From Botrytis cinerea B05.10 (Eukaryota > Ascomycota > Leotiomycetes > Helotiales > Sclerotiniaceae), in the NCBI RefSeq assembly GCF_000143535.2, contig NC_037315.1:496001-560000 (forward strand): 64,000 nt of DNA. Direction: 5' to 3'. Each line of letters starts with the position of its first letter. Position 1 is the first letter of the stretch. The notes beneath the pieces were generated by a model. The model searched no databases, was not told where the DNA came from, and worked only from the letters and a program-made list of their open reading frames with translations. Both the position numbers and the translations under genes were made by a program. Shown piece by piece: positions 34,930-48,100 of the stretch.

Positions 34930-36184
34930 TTTTGTTGCTCGTCTGATTTTCAAACCTGTTTATTCAGATATGTTCGATATCATCATAATCATCATCGCCG
35001 TCGTCATGATCACCTTCGCCATCAGCATCATCATCTTCACCGGCTCGAAAATCAAGGAACCAGATCCAAATCCAGATATGCAACAAAACAAATGTAGAGT
35101 CAAGACCACGATTTTCAGACATCAAAGGAGTAGTCTTAGAAGAACATCAAAATACCAACACAGCATTTCCAATGCCGATCTTTGAATTCATTCGTTTTGT
35201 TGCTTATCTCATTTCTAAACCTGCTTTTTGTTGTTCAAATATGCTGTTCAATATAACATCATCACCATCATCAGTAGAGGAAATAAAACCAAGGAAGTAT
35301 CATCAGATATGCAACAGAATGTGAAATCAAATAAAAAATCAAGAATACACCATTAGATGTGCAACAAAATATAGACGCAGACGCTGTGCTGAAGATGTTT
35401 CTAGACTTCGAAGCTTCAATGTATGGAGCAGACCTTCCGATCCACAGGTCTAGACTCGAAACATATACACCAAAGCGAATTGTACTCATATCTCTAGGAG
35501 TTCTAGAACCATGCCAAAGTTCACAATACATATTTTCGAATTCAAACTGTTTTGTTGCTCATCTCATTGACCGCAAACCTGTTTTTGTTGCATGCAGAAT
35601 TGGTATCCAGGTACTCGGCCCTCCACATCCGCCGTCATCACCATCATAGACAACCGTCGATGATGATAATAGATCGTCGCCAGCCACAAAATTCAGCCAT
35701 GGCTTTTCTAAAGCAAGGAATTTTCACAACAGATGTGCAACAAAAGCGCCTTCTGGACGACATGTACTCATTTTCTTTATCCTCCTGTGTAAAGCAAGGA
35801 AATACATACATTTGTAGATGAGCAACAAAATACCGAAACATCTCTTCCAGACATATAGAAGCAAGGAAATTTCGTTTCAGATGTGCAACAAAAGTAACTT
35901 TCTTCTCAAATATGACTTCTTCCCATCAAAAACCAAGGAAATAAATCTATAGACAAGCAACAAAATCTGCCCTCCTTCGAATTCATGAGACATGAACCTC
36001 AAAAAAGCAGGGAATGAACTACAGATGAGCAACAAACCAATTCTGCCTTCGAAATACAACATCCTCACGGCAAAAAAAGCAAGGAAATCTGACCCCAGAC
36101 CAGCAACAAAGCCATTCTTTTTCCAAATCCATATAACATGAACCTCAAAAATCAAGGAAACAAATCTACAGACAAGCAACAAAA
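34930..36184. repeat. Array of a 15-nt core in both orientations, part with about 73-bp period
   Basis: Core TTTTGTTGCTCATCT occurs forward at about 34930, 35195 and 35550. Its reverse complement, close to AGATGAGCAACAAAA, occurs at about 35074, 35306, 35355, 35731, 35816, 35879, 35951, 36023, 36097 and 36170. The last five are spaced 72, 72, 74 and 73 bp, and each is preceded about 20 bp upstream by CAAGGAAAT or a close variant. The three forward copies each pair with a later reverse copy as inverted repeats 110-180 bp apart. Units between cores are diverged. Confidence 0.8.
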
Positions 36185-39100
36185 AGCTTTTGGTGCGATA
36201 TCATCAAGGAAAAGAGGCTCAAGTGGTTCAATGTTGTGAAGATCTATAAAGCCTGGAACATTACGGTAGTGGTGGCGGAGCGGGAATGGCTACCGGTGTG
36301 GTATGTTATGCATTACATCAACCTTAATACCTTGATTTGCGAATTTACATCGTCATTCTTCAAGATCTTGTTGGCTGGTCAATTAGTCGTTGTAGAATCT
36401 GTATGATGATGACTTGGGTATAAGAAGGAAAGTAGTCTACTAAATAATTTCAAAAAGAAACATCAATTGTCTATTGATGCAGACATATCATATGTTCATT
36501 CATTATATTAGGTTATTTAACCCACCGATTTTTTTTTTTTTTTTTTTGATTTTTCGAAGCCCAATCACGTTGATTGTCCAACACGCTTTTACTCTGGGAG
36601 ATCTAGAACATAAACGATCGTATCATAGACTCAGGAACCAGATCTAGCTATGGGCGAATTCTTGATGTGAGGCTAGGCCGTACAGAGCATGAGCTCTGAT
36701 ATTTCTCAAAACCAAGGCACGAGATGACTCGATAGTCAGCAATCGAATCGAAGACGCTTTATCCGATGTTTATCCGTTCGGAAGCATTGGTCCTATCGAC
36801 ACAGAACAAGAGAGAGAGAGAGGATCAATTGATCTCGATTCAATAAACGCCGAGCTCGATTAGTGATCAACGCAGCGCATACTTCACTCACATGGGTGAC
36901 TAGATATTTAGGTGGGTGGGGGTAGACTTTCAACCCGCATCAAATCGATTTAAAGCCGAACCTGTGTTGAGTCTTGGAAGGAAGGATTCTGTCTACTCGA
37001 ATGCACCAAGCGACCTTTGATACGGTGGAGTGTTGGCAGGGGATGTTTTGTCTACCTCTGGTTAGTGGAGGTTCATTATTAACAATCGATGGTATGAGTG
37101 AAGCTGTATAAACTCCACTAGATTCGTACTCACTATACTAGCTTGCTGAGCGCTGTGTACAAAACATTGCTTTCAACTAATATTCACACCACATGATCAA
37201 TTAACATCCAGCTAATTGTTAGTCGACTCGGGTTACCGAAGGATCTCAGGTTCTCTCTCCCATCAACCGATGCTATTCTTTTACCACTCCAGTCAGTACT
37301 CGGCCAATTTGTGGAGGTAGCTCATGCCGATCTGAGTAATCTGGATCAAGATATTACATGGCACCTCCGGATTTTCCCCGCCTCCGCCTCTCCACTACGC
37401 GTATATGCCATTTGCTTACGTCGGAACAAACGGGCATTCTCAACGTTTTGAACCTGTTTCTGCACGATGATGAAAGACATAACAGCCGGGCTTCACCCCA
37501 GTCTCCAGATAAGCGCCTCATTGCCTTGTGCTTCATAATAGGGAGTAAGATAGATTGCAACGACAGCGAGTAGACGATTAACAAGCATGTAGCTTTTTTT
37601 GAGACATAAAATAAAATTCCGTATCGATTGAAGAGACAGGATGCGTTGTGCCGAAATCTCAAAGTCAATCCGAGTGCTAGACTGCTCTTTGGCAAATCGG
37701 CCTCAGTCGCCAAGCGTTGCGCTTATCTGAGCCACAGTGATAGTGGCAACCCAGTCCCATAAGCATTGGTATATACACTCTCCAAAAAGCTTTTTCATTT
37801 ATTGGCAAAGATGCTTGATTGAATGAATGCCGAACATGAGGCGGCTCATTTAACATCAAGGAACTTGTGACAGATTTACTGAAATTCACATCTACTCTAC
37901 ATTTTAATACCAATATCTATGATATCTAGAGATTCAAAAGAGGACGATACAACAAATCCATATCGCCTCACAGCTCACATACATACCCATAATAAATACT
38001 TTTCCCGCACGGTGAAAACTGGGGCAATGTCATTCAAAGATGCAGATGCAGATGCAGATCAACGTCGGTGTTGAGGGGGAAACTCAAACCCAAATCGCAA
38101 TGCTTGAAGGACTGCATGAGGGGGTGCTTAGCGATCCTGAGCGATTCTTGCCATCAATCAACATCTCACTGAAAACACAAATCCTACGCTTGAGTGGGCA
38201 TGCCGTTATTTCCGCATTTTCCAAGTCAGAAAGTCCATCAGAAATTTGTATGACTCGCAAGATCATTCTGGGGCGGTAATTCTAAATCTAAGTATGTTCC
38301 AGTGTTGTTGGTCCTCGAAGTAAATCAAATTGTTCTCAAATTTTGAATTTAATGTCCATTTTTATTATTATTAATATGGATGTGTGTTACCTATTCTACT
38401 GCAACCTCGCTCCACTCGCTCTGTTATTCGTGCGAGTAAGTAGAGAAGTCGCTCTATTCACACTCTTTATCAATCTTGGTTGCTTCTAGTTCTAACTCTA
38501 GGTATGTCTGACACGAACTATCGGCCGAAACTCAAACTACAATACACTCGTATGATAAGTTTACTCGTGTAAACCTTGAGCCCCATCAATTTTTTGCAGG
38601 AGAAGACAAGTCCCGCAACTTGATTGGCTGTCACTTCCAAATCAAGATGATGGGGTTGATCCTACCCCCGGGGGGTCTCCAACAAGAAAAGTTGGGCAGT
38701 CACATTGAAGGGGCCCTGCATATAAAATCCAGAATGACGTACGAAGCGGGAAACCATGAATTGATATTAGATACATTGAACGAATTCACTCCTACTTCAT
38801 CTTCTGCATCTCCTTCATTGAACTTCTTGCACTCTTCTTAATATGATAATATGATATTCTCTTGAACTATTATCGAAAAAGATCAACTAATTTTTTGCTT
38901 TTCTTTTCGGACATTTTTATACGAGGCATTCTCATTAGTGTTTTTGATACCAGGTCTAGAGTGCGGGGGGAACGAAAAGTCCTAGAAGCTCTTAGATTCA
39001 CTGCTTTGACAACTAGTTCTAGCCCTGTTTTTAGTATCCATCTTATCAATCGATAATCTTTTTTATCAAGAAAGTATGTATCCCGCTGAGCCATATATAT

Positions 39101-39257
39101 TCCCCTTCAAGAACCAGAATTCCTTCAAGGAGTTTCTTGCCAATACCCCCTCGCACCTCTTACGCACTCTTGCATCTCCAATCTTCAATATCACAAAGGA
39201 AAAATCACACCAGGAGACTAACGATTCATCGAATAGTATTAAATAATACAAAATTAA
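36185..39257. other. Gene-free region upstream of the MFS gene
   Basis: Contains a 19-T run at 36529-36547. A CATATAAAATCC element lies near 38719, about 540 bp before the MFS ATG, with an inverted CCAAT (ATTGG) near 38622 and the GC palindrome CCCCCGGGGGG near 38667. These could be the MFS promoter with a long leader. No gene supported. Confidence 0.4.
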
Positions 39258-41274
39258 ATGGCGGGTGGTATTCATACGCCAACCTCCAGTGACGGAAAGG
39301 TCATACTGGAGTCCGACCTATCTTCACAATCATCCAAACATGGCGATGCAGGATCTCACCTCGAAAATCCTAGTACTCAACCTCCCCGTGCAAACCGTGT
39401 AGCACGTTTCCCATCCGGTGACAATGAAAATGCAGTAACGAATGTCAGAGAGTCCGACAAAATCGAAATTAGCGAAGAAGATTGCTGGGGCCAATTGGGA
39501 TATTCTTTTCCTTCCTGGAAAAAATGGATGATTCTGTCGGTTATTTTCATGGTCCAGGTTTCTATGAACTTCAATACTAGTTTATACTCAAACGCCATTG
39601 GTGGCATCGTCGACGAATTTGGTGTCAGCGCACAAGGTGCAAGAGCTGGTGCTATGATTTTCTTGGTGCTATATGCATTCGGTTGTGAATTGTGGGCTCC
39701 GTGGTCTGAAGAACTGGGTCGCAAACCTATTTTACAAGCTTCCCTATTCTTGGTCAACATCTGGCAAATTCCTGTTGGAATTGCTCCCAACTTTGCCACT
39801 ATCATGGTTGGCCGTGCGCTTGGTGGTCTCTCATCGGCAGGTGGTTCCGTTACTTTGGGCATGATTGCCGATATGTGGGAATCAGATGATCAACAATATG
39901 CCGTTGCATTTGTAGTGTTCTCATCTGTCGGTGGAAGTGTTTTGGGACCCGTTGTTGGTGGTTTCGTCGAGGCTAATCTGGCTTGGAGATGGAATATCTG
40001 GATTCAACTCATCTTCGGCGGTGCCGTACAACTTCTTCATTTGGTTCTTGTACCTGAGACTAGATCGACCATTATGATGGATAGAATCGCCAAGAAGATG
40101 CGAAAGAGTGGTGAAAACCCAAACATTTACGGTCCAAACGAAATCACGCCATTCAAGGAGCGATTCTCCGTTAAAGAGACCTTGATTACTTTCATCAGAC
40201 CTTTCAAGATGTTCTTGACAGAGCCAATTGTCTTAACCTTGAGTTTGTTGTCTGGATTCTCTGATGCACTTATCTTCATGTTCATTCAATCCTTTGCTCT
40301 TGTTTACAAACAATGGGGCTTTGGAACTGTCGAACTTGGTCTCTCTTTCCTTCCTATTCTTGTCGGATACTTCATCGCTTGGTTTGCATTCATTCCCGCC
40401 ATCAAACGCAACATCAAACAACGCGCCAACAAACCAGACGATGAACACGCTCAATTCGAATCTAGACTTTGGTTTTTGCTCTACACGGCACCATGCTTAC
40501 CAATTGGCCTTATTGGTTTTGCCTGGACTTCTACAGGTCCACCAATCCATTGGATTGGTTCATCAATTTTCGCAGCGATTGTCGGTATTGCCAACTATAG
40601 TATCTACATGGCGACGATTGATTATATGATTTGTGCCTATGGACCATATTCAGCTTCTGCTACAGGTGGAAATGGATGGTCAAGAGATTTCTTAGCAGGT
40701 GTTTTGACCATTCCTGCTACCCCCTTCTTCCAGAGTATGTATTCCTTTTATGACCTGTGTCGATAAATGCTAACAAACAATTCTAGACATGTCATCCGAC
40801 CCATCTCTCTCACTTGCCTACGCCTCTACCATTCTTGCATGTATTTCCTTCGTCCTTGTGATCGCCGTCTATGTCATTTACTGGAAAGGACCTGTTCTCC
40901 GCAAACGCTCTCCTTTCGCCCAACAGCTATCTGACGCCAAAGCTGCCCACAATGAAGTAGTTCACGAGAAAGGAACCCACATCGGTGAAGGATCAACAGC
41001 GGTAGATGGCACTCATCTGTCAAGAATGCCAACCGGAGCAAGAGCAAGAAGTTTCGCTCGCAGTCAACAAGATCTACGAGTAAGACAAAACACGGGAAGC
41101 AGACCGCAAAGTACGCATGAGAAGAGTAATCCAAATAGTAGGGCAAACTCCAGGGCAAACTCTAGGGCAAACAGTCCAGTCAGGAGGGAGGTGGCGGAAG
41201 CAAATCATGCAGCGGTGATTCGGGAAGCGATGAACCATGAACGAAATGACTTGAATGAGAAGAGTATGGTTTAG
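39258..41274 (+). CDS. Major facilitator superfamily transporter, DHA1 drug:H+ antiporter type
   Basis: Exons 39258-40734 and 40787-41274 with a 52-nt GT-AG intron give 654 residues. Without splicing the frame stops at 40766, before the last helix. Family features are a long polar N-terminus (about 1-85), the entry motif FPSWKKWMI, MFS motif A (WSEELGRKP, about 150-158), the central loop after LVPETRS typical of DHA1 exporters, and twelve predicted helices, the last (LAYASTILACISFVLVIAVYVIYW) in exon 2. The C-terminal tail is cytosolic with a repeated SRAN motif. Fungal relatives export drugs, toxins or polyamines at the plasma membrane. Substrate is not predictable, and no biosynthetic cluster is adjacent. 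Confidence 0.92.
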
Positions 41275-42014
41275 AAGTAGAAGGTAATCAGATGAAAGCA
41301 ATGAAGGCTGCTAATGATGGGTAATGTCACAATGGCATTTCGGCGTTCGGTATCGATATCCTAAGTTAATCGCATTTATAAGCAGTGGAGTTTGAAAGGA
41401 GCCAATGATGGGAGAGGAGGAAAATAGGATTGTATAGAAATGATGGTACCCAAGATGGTAGATAAGTACACGAATAAATGAATAAATGAAATCATACTGC
41501 TTGTCCCAGTAATATGTGATTCATTGTGAAACTTCTTTGCACATATTCGAGTTTGAAAATGATATTGTACCAACAGCTTCAAGGAAACATAGCGGAACCA
41601 TGGCAATTTCCCAGCCCTTGAACAGAATTCCATTGAGAGATACTATTTCTCCAAGGGTTTCAAGTTTATGTCTCACAGAGATTTATAGTAGATATAAGAA
41701 TATCATCAATTATAACAGAGTGAGTTGTGTTCGCGTCAACCCGTGAAGGGCAAGCAATAACTCATCAAAGTTTCTATGCCAGTATTGATGAAGACGCTGA
41801 AACTTTCACTTGAGTATTCAGACAATAATCAGAATCTATCGACAAACACAGTACTGAACAGAAAGAGAAGAAAAAAACAAACAAAAAACAAACAATTGAA
41901 TAAAAAAGCAAATAGCTAAAACAAACAGAAAATCAAAATCGCAAAAAAGCGCGTTTGCGTTTACCGACGTGAATCTTCACCAACCCCGCCGTAAGGTTAT
42001 GTTATCAATTAATA
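41275..42014. other. Intergenic, no gene seen
   Basis: A/AAC-rich tract at about 41865-41935 directly before the next gene, which may be its leader. Nothing else recognised. Confidence 0.5.
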
Positions 42015-43062
42015 ATGGCGGCTAAGAACACTGAAACTGTCGCCAAAAAAAGAGCAAGGCCTAAGAAAATCATTCTTGATATATCAGCAACATTTTCGCT
42101 ATCTGACATATTGACTTCGAAAGCTGAGAAGTCTGAAGGATTGAAATTTGGGATTAATAGTACGTGGGCAATACGAAGAGTGAGTGAGAGTGAAAGGAAA
42201 GCATCTCCATCTCCATCTCCATCGACGAAATCGAAATCGAAATCGAAATCGAAATCGAAATCGAAATACGGAACATCTGCCATTGTAGCCGCGATTGCGT
42301 CTGCGCCTACTACGACCGAGGACTCAGAAAAGATTGCCATACCTGCGATATCTACTGCGATTGTCGCCATACCCGCTACCACCGAGGGAGAAAGTGACGT
42401 GAAATTTGAGGGGGTCATAGATTCATTGGATCCGAATATGCCGGGAACACCAAGCTCCAGGAATCGATCTTCTCTGATCGCAAACACAAATACGATGATA
42501 GCTTCTCCGATAATCGCACAGGTGCAGCGTGTCCAAAGCATACGTTCTGTATCTACTCAAGAATCCTCTTCCTCTTCCCCTTCGCCATCTCAATCTTCCA
42601 AATCAAGATCCTCCCAATCGCAGCCCAAACCCGCTCGAACAGCGGCGAAACCCACGAAATCCGAGCTCCCCCTCAAAGCTTTAAATCAATCTATAACCTC
42701 GCGTCTGACCACGCCTTCGGGCGCCCGCTCTATGGGTAAAGGAAGGGGAGAAAAACCTCTGCCGGGAAATTATCAAAGTGTAGCGAGGAGAGTTACGATG
42801 ACGATTGTGGCCTTGCCCATACTGTTTGTTACGAGTTGGGTGCTTTGGGATAGGTGTGAGTTGTTTTGTTTTATTGTATTTTTCTGGGGCTTAGAAGAGG
42901 GGAGAGGATGGGATTTGGACAATGAATCAATGAATATCTGCTAATGAATATGCGACAACAGTAGTTCTAGGACAGGAGAAAAAATCACTTCTCCGCGAAC
43001 CGCCCATGGTACCTGGACCACCGATGGCTGCGGAGATGGAAGCGCGGAATAACAGGGAATAA
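42015..43062 (+). CDS. Low-complexity protein with one C-terminal membrane helix
   Basis: Exons 42015-42855 and 42962-43062 with a 106-nt GTGAGT...CAG intron give 313 residues. Most of the protein is Ser/Lys/Pro/Thr-rich, including SPSPSP and a seven-fold SK repeat encoded by DNA microsatellites. Near the end one helix (about 260-279, VTMTIVALPILFVTSWVLWD) is followed by the segment DRLVLGQEKKSLLREPP, created by the splice. This helix plus (Y/W)DRLVLG motif looks familiar from small conserved fungal membrane proteins, but I cannot name the family. Location (mitochondrial or ER) is open. An antisense frame at 42005-42541 is a by-product of the repeats. Confidence 0.75.
42203..42267. repeat. 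Coding hexanucleotide repeats (TCTCCA)3 and (CGAAAT)7
   Basis: Both lie inside the coding region and keep frame. (CGAAAT)7 at 42226-42267 encodes the alternating Lys-Ser tract. Confidence 0.95.
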
Positions 43063-43752
43063 TTGAGTGTGAATTTAGTGGTGAGTAGAGGATTCAATGA
43101 GATGTCTTTACGATTTATGAGGGTTGAATGTGGTGGATACATATATTGTGATGATGGAAGCTCCGTCTCCCAATGAAAAGTCTGGTTATTCATGGATAGA
43201 TGGATGGATAATGGGACAGGAGTTTATTTTGGACGGAATGGCATGAAAATGGCGAGAAATAATATTTGATACCCCTTCATCAGGATAATATCGTTGCTTG
43301 AAGCTGTTGCGTTGTGTCCTAGTGGATGCGCATTTATATGACTGAAAACTTGGAGGTTGGATGCATTGAACCGATCATTTGATAAGGTGTAATCTTCTGT
43401 TTGGATATTGGCAGCATGCTTATTGTGCATAAAGCACAATGCTCTTAGTTGGAGTGTCTTCGTTCTATTATATACCCACAGCTGCCCCGCTCTCCAAGAC
43501 CCCTAAAGAGACGTTGTGGAAATCCACTAAATACCCCTTTCTAGAACATGTAAAATTTAACTCCTTCTCTTTTGCTTCTTTGTCTCCTTTCTTAAATTCT
43601 TAAATATGGGGAATCTTGCGCTCCAATTCCAAACTCCAATGAATGCAACCAATCATCTATCCAAGCCCCAAACTCCGTACGCAAATGCTAGTGCAAATGT
43701 CCTCATAAAATATACCATATTACAACATTAAAGAGTTCATCCATAAAAGTTC
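43063..43752. other. Convergent intergenic region, no gene seen
   Basis: Lies between two convergent genes and presumably holds both 3' ends. Confidence 0.5.
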
Positions 43753-45176
43753 TCAAATTAAATCCATCCCCTTTTTCTCTTTCTCAATAATTTCCTCGTA
43801 ATCGACAAATCCGGCTCCTTCACCGTCGCGATCAACCATGTATCCAAATTTGGATCGGTGGTCCTTGATATAGCTGGGGATGTCATTGTTGTTGTCGACT
43901 CTTTTGTACCACTGTTGAAGAGAGAAGGTCAGTGAAGTTCTCTTTCGTTGGTAAGAGATAAATAACGTGAAGTTCAAAAGGTGAGTGAATTTGACGAGGC
44001 TCGCTTGAGACCTCTTAGATTCTTCAAGATAGAATGAATCTTCAACCATAATTCCAAGATTTCACCTGGCAAAATATTCCACCGCTCCAAACCTCGAAGG
44101 AAGAATCATTGTTCACGTACCTGACCAAATCTATCCCATAAATCCTTCCCTTTTCCGACTCTGTCCACAATTCTATCCGTCATTCTGAACTCCTGCTTAT
44201 TCAGATTTGTATGACTGAAACTCTCCATCTTTCTTCTCATCTCCTTGAGTGTGCTAAAACAACTACTGCAGTGCCAAGCCGCATTCCACAAATTTCCTAC
44301 CACTTTACTATCTCTTTCGTCCACGTGTACATGCCCTCCATGACGACTACGGAGACTATGTGGTTTGATGGTATTTTCCAGACCCTGGTAAAATGTCGCT
44401 TGGGGATGCGCCCACTGTTCTCCTCGGTGTCGAAATTGAAAGGAATAATAGTAGAATTGTGAGCGCAGTGTAAGGATCAAGGGGAAATTGCAGTTGCGTA
44501 GGACTTGAAGGGTAGCAGGTCGAATTACCTCGTCAATATCGGAGACGAGTATCACATCTCCTTCGATGGGCTTCTGTTCGTGCTCCAGCTTGGGGAATAC
44601 CTGGGTGAACATGGCGTCTCGTTGGAACTTCTCTTGGATCCATGCATTCGCTTCGTATTCTTTGGAGCCGGGTAATGTGGTGTTGGCGACTGGGGGAGGA
44701 GCATCGGTCAAAACGTGATAAATGATTTTATCCTCGAATGCGGAGAACTTTGCTCTGTTTTCTTGGAAGGTCATATTTTTTGCAAGACCGGTAAAGGTAG
44801 TTGGTGCTTCGAGAATGACGAAATAATCCACTTCGGTGTTCATTTCATTGAGACGGATTTCTAGCCAATCGAGCTCGGAATTGACCATGAAAAGATCGTA
44901 AATCTTACGTTTTTGCGAACGATGGGGATAGGGTGTAAGGGAGTGAGAAGCACATAGTTGGTCTGCGCTGGAGGCGGGAAGGAAATTGTTGGAGATGTGA
45001 CTGGTACGTTGTTCGAAGGATATATCTTCTTCGGTGATAGTGAGAGGAGAGGATTGGATCCGGGGTAGTAGTAAGTAGGTGCAGATGTAGAACAGGACGA
45101 AGACAGAGAGTATTTTAAAGATACGAGTGGTTTGGTTCTGGAGAAAATATCTCGGTTTGGAAAGCTGTATCGCCAT
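43753..45176 (-). CDS. GT17-family glycosyltransferase (N-acetylglucosaminyltransferase type)
   Basis: Exons 45176-44121 and 43911-43753 with a 209-nt GT-AG intron give 404 residues. I take ATG 45176 (context AAAATGG); the frame extends to 45257. It is a type II membrane protein: short N-terminus, one helix (about 19-38, IFKILSVFVLFYICTYLLLP), then the lumenal enzyme. GT17 hallmarks are KRKIYDLFMVNSELDWLEIRL, the EAPTTFTG block, VILVSDIDEVIRP with the acidic DID motif, the FYYYSF block and AAWHCSSCF. The second exon adds the conserved end (YKRVDNNNDIPSYI...YMVDRDGE). In animals GT17 adds bisecting GlcNAc to N-glycans in the Golgi. The fungal acceptor is unknown. Confidence 0.9.
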
Positions 45177-48100
45177 TTTGGACAGCAAAATATTATGAGA
45201 TCTCGGAAAGTAAATCAGAAGAAAGAAGGTAAAAGAGAGAGGAGAGAGAAGGATCAAATGTAAATTTCACAGCTTTGCCATATCTGAGTGAGATTTCTTG
45301 TACAACAAATGCAATGCCATACCTAAACCTATTCGAGTAAATCGTAAAGAAACATCACCGAGGAGCTTGCACTGCACAGTCCTTCGTGGCACAGCGTTTG
45401 CATTTGCTTCATTTCATCTCTTCCTTGCGGAGATTCTTCACCCTAAACTCGCTAGGCTGAAGGAGTGGTCTGCGCGCCTCGGGGAAATTGGCTCGGTAGC
45501 CACCAACCGATAAAATATCGCAATTATTCTATTAAACTTCGGCCCAAGAACAGCAATCCCCAACGAATTATGGTCCCAATGCCTCAAGTTGCACAAAATC
45601 ACTAATCGGGGGTACAAATAAGTGTGAACTTCCTCGAGATGAAATTGTATCTCCTGCCTCGTATTACTAGCATCAAGTAAGCATCAGCCTCCGACAGTTC
45701 GCTTGGTGCATATATTTCGTACAAAGTGCACCGAGGTATCCTTACTCGTGCCTTTGACTGTCATGGAGGCCGTGGGTCCGGTTTTTGGCTAGTGTCCGTA
45801 AAATGTGTAAACGGGGATGGGATTGACATTGAAGAGCCACATATAATTTTGGAATGAAGAAAAGGAAGGGGCCGTTTATTGGTTGGTCCGTATGTCACAA
45901 GCCTGGTGGCTTTCTTAGTCTCCCCTATGTTTCAAACGATGTAAGGTAAGTCTGTGTAGGAATCTACATGCACAACATTTGGAGATATGAAACGGATTTG
46001 AATCCTTCATGCATACAAATAACTCTGGAAATCTGAGCCCTTTCTCCAGTTTGGTTGTCTTCGTCTTCTCACGAAATACCAAATCAACATTTGGCTCCGA
46101 ATAATGTGCATTGAGACAAACCACTGTCAGAATCATTAGGTTTTGCGAAGTAGGGAAGCACTAGTAAGTTGAAACCCTGGGCTTTGACTTTGTCCGATAT
46201 AAGAATTTCATCAGGGATGGCAAGGACCAAGTAATCTTCAAGGCATTCTCTCATGCGAAAACGCACTGCCCGTTAAAATTCGAAAAAAACCTTATTGCAA
46301 CCCTCACCATGAGTTGCCTCCACATGGGTAATAGGCGGAGGAAGGTGACGGTGTAGAATACCAGTTGCGTGTTTTTTTTAAACTCGGTAAGATTACTAAA
46401 CTCAACTCCACAGCGCTATTTAAACGGGACCTGATCGTCCAAACTAAACGGTAACGATATTCGAGAACAAAGTAATTGGGGCTTAGACCTACCGAGTACA
46501 TTAATGGCCCAATAAGATGATTGTTGTCTGTCAGTTAATTTAATTGGTACCCATATATTTGATGAATATTAACCCCTCACATACTCCATTATTCCGTATT
46601 TTTATGCTTGTTGATTAAGCTTCTATTCTTTCAGAAGGCCGGTGGGGGATTGTCAGGTCAGAAAGCCGGTGGAGCTGTCAAGGCAGTAGGGGGTTGAATA
46701 CATCAAAGACTGAATGTATCTCCGTGGGGGTGAGTAGGATTTGTATGTCCACGAAGATACGAAAGGAAAACATCGGTTGCGATGGGGAAGAGTTTGGAAA
46801 TCGCCTCGTGTCCGCAACAAATGTCTGCTCTCATAACCAGACAGTGTGAAAGAGATGCGGGAGCAAAGGGAAGATGAGAACTGCAATAAGTGACACCAAA
46901 AAGGATTCCTTGGGTTGTTCATGCACTCTCTCTTCATTCTTTCGAGAGGCGTGTAAAACAATCGGGAGTGTTCTAAGCCCTCCCTCTTGAACCATTCATC
47001 AGTTGTTACGTTGGACTAATTGGAACGCATAAAACTTGTTAGCAACCGTTTCTCAAGCGATGGAAGAACAATGAGACAGCGCATTGAAATGCGAACAATC
47101 TCAACCACCCATAACAGCACCAAAATGCTGTAAAAACATCCCCCTGAATACTGGCTGCAAGTGGCAACTTTAGTCATTTTAGCCGTATGCAAGAAAATTA
47201 GGGCACTGGGGAATTACAAGACATGAGGCCCAGTCTCTGCTCGTGTCGTTTAGCACCTTCCTAATTCGTCCTCATTTCCACAGCAATGTAAAGAATTGAG
47301 CGAGTAGGTACCCGAGAAGCATCTGCCTTTTACAGTTTGAGAATGATAGGAGAGAATGACTAGACTTATTCTGTTTGCAAGCTTAAACCTTTGTCGGAAT
47401 TCAGACCCCTGTTAAGTATCTTAGCTTAGTGTTGGAGAGAATATCATGGTTACCCATCATTGATGAGATACTGAGGCTACTGAAGTGTGGGTGGGTTTTT
47501 GCCCTGGTGGAATCTGAAGAAAGGAAGTGGACAAGATGACGGAGAAAAGATTCAAGCTAGATCGAATATTCTTTCATCTTGTGGAGAGAATTTAGCTTAG
47601 GAGAGGAAACTCTGGTCGTATTTGCACCAATCGGCCACGAAATATGGAAATAGAAAGCTTTGCACTATCACAGTTCTTCCATAGCCAGTTGTTCGAGTGC
47701 TGCCTATTCTCATCAAGGCAGCAAGACTGCGTTTTCTTTTCAGGTAACAGATCGTCTTCACGGACTGCAACATGAAGACTGGCGATTATAATCACTGCAG
47801 CGATTGGTTATAGTCATTGCTCTGGGGGTTTTGAACAAGAAATGCCAATGCTGGACTTTCATATTGATTTCAGTTGATTGTGATCAAGTGCTCTATTCAC
47901 ACTTAGCTTTTCGCTCTGGAATTACCTCGAGGCATGCATAATTTTTCGTGGACGGGCAAATATGAGGAAGCGTGCAAGTCACTTTTCAACTTGTCATAAA
48001 ACTACAAGCTCTTCAACTTCAAGCCCGGGTCGTACTAGATTTAGTAATACTAGTGGCCTAGATATAATAGGTACGGCACCATGAAACCCTGCTAGCCATT

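Noticed and set aside
34790..35185. 131-codon plus frame with an Ile-rich hydrophobic stretch
   Set aside because: Lies in the bidirectional repeat array, and the Ile run comes from a CATCAT simple repeat.
39377..39862. 161-codon minus frame inside the MFS gene
   Set aside because: Antisense to well-supported transporter coding sequence and without any domain.
42005..42541. 178-codon minus frame with Asp-Phe repeats
   Set aside because: Produced by the CGAAAT coding microsatellite read backwards; the plus gene has consistent splicing.
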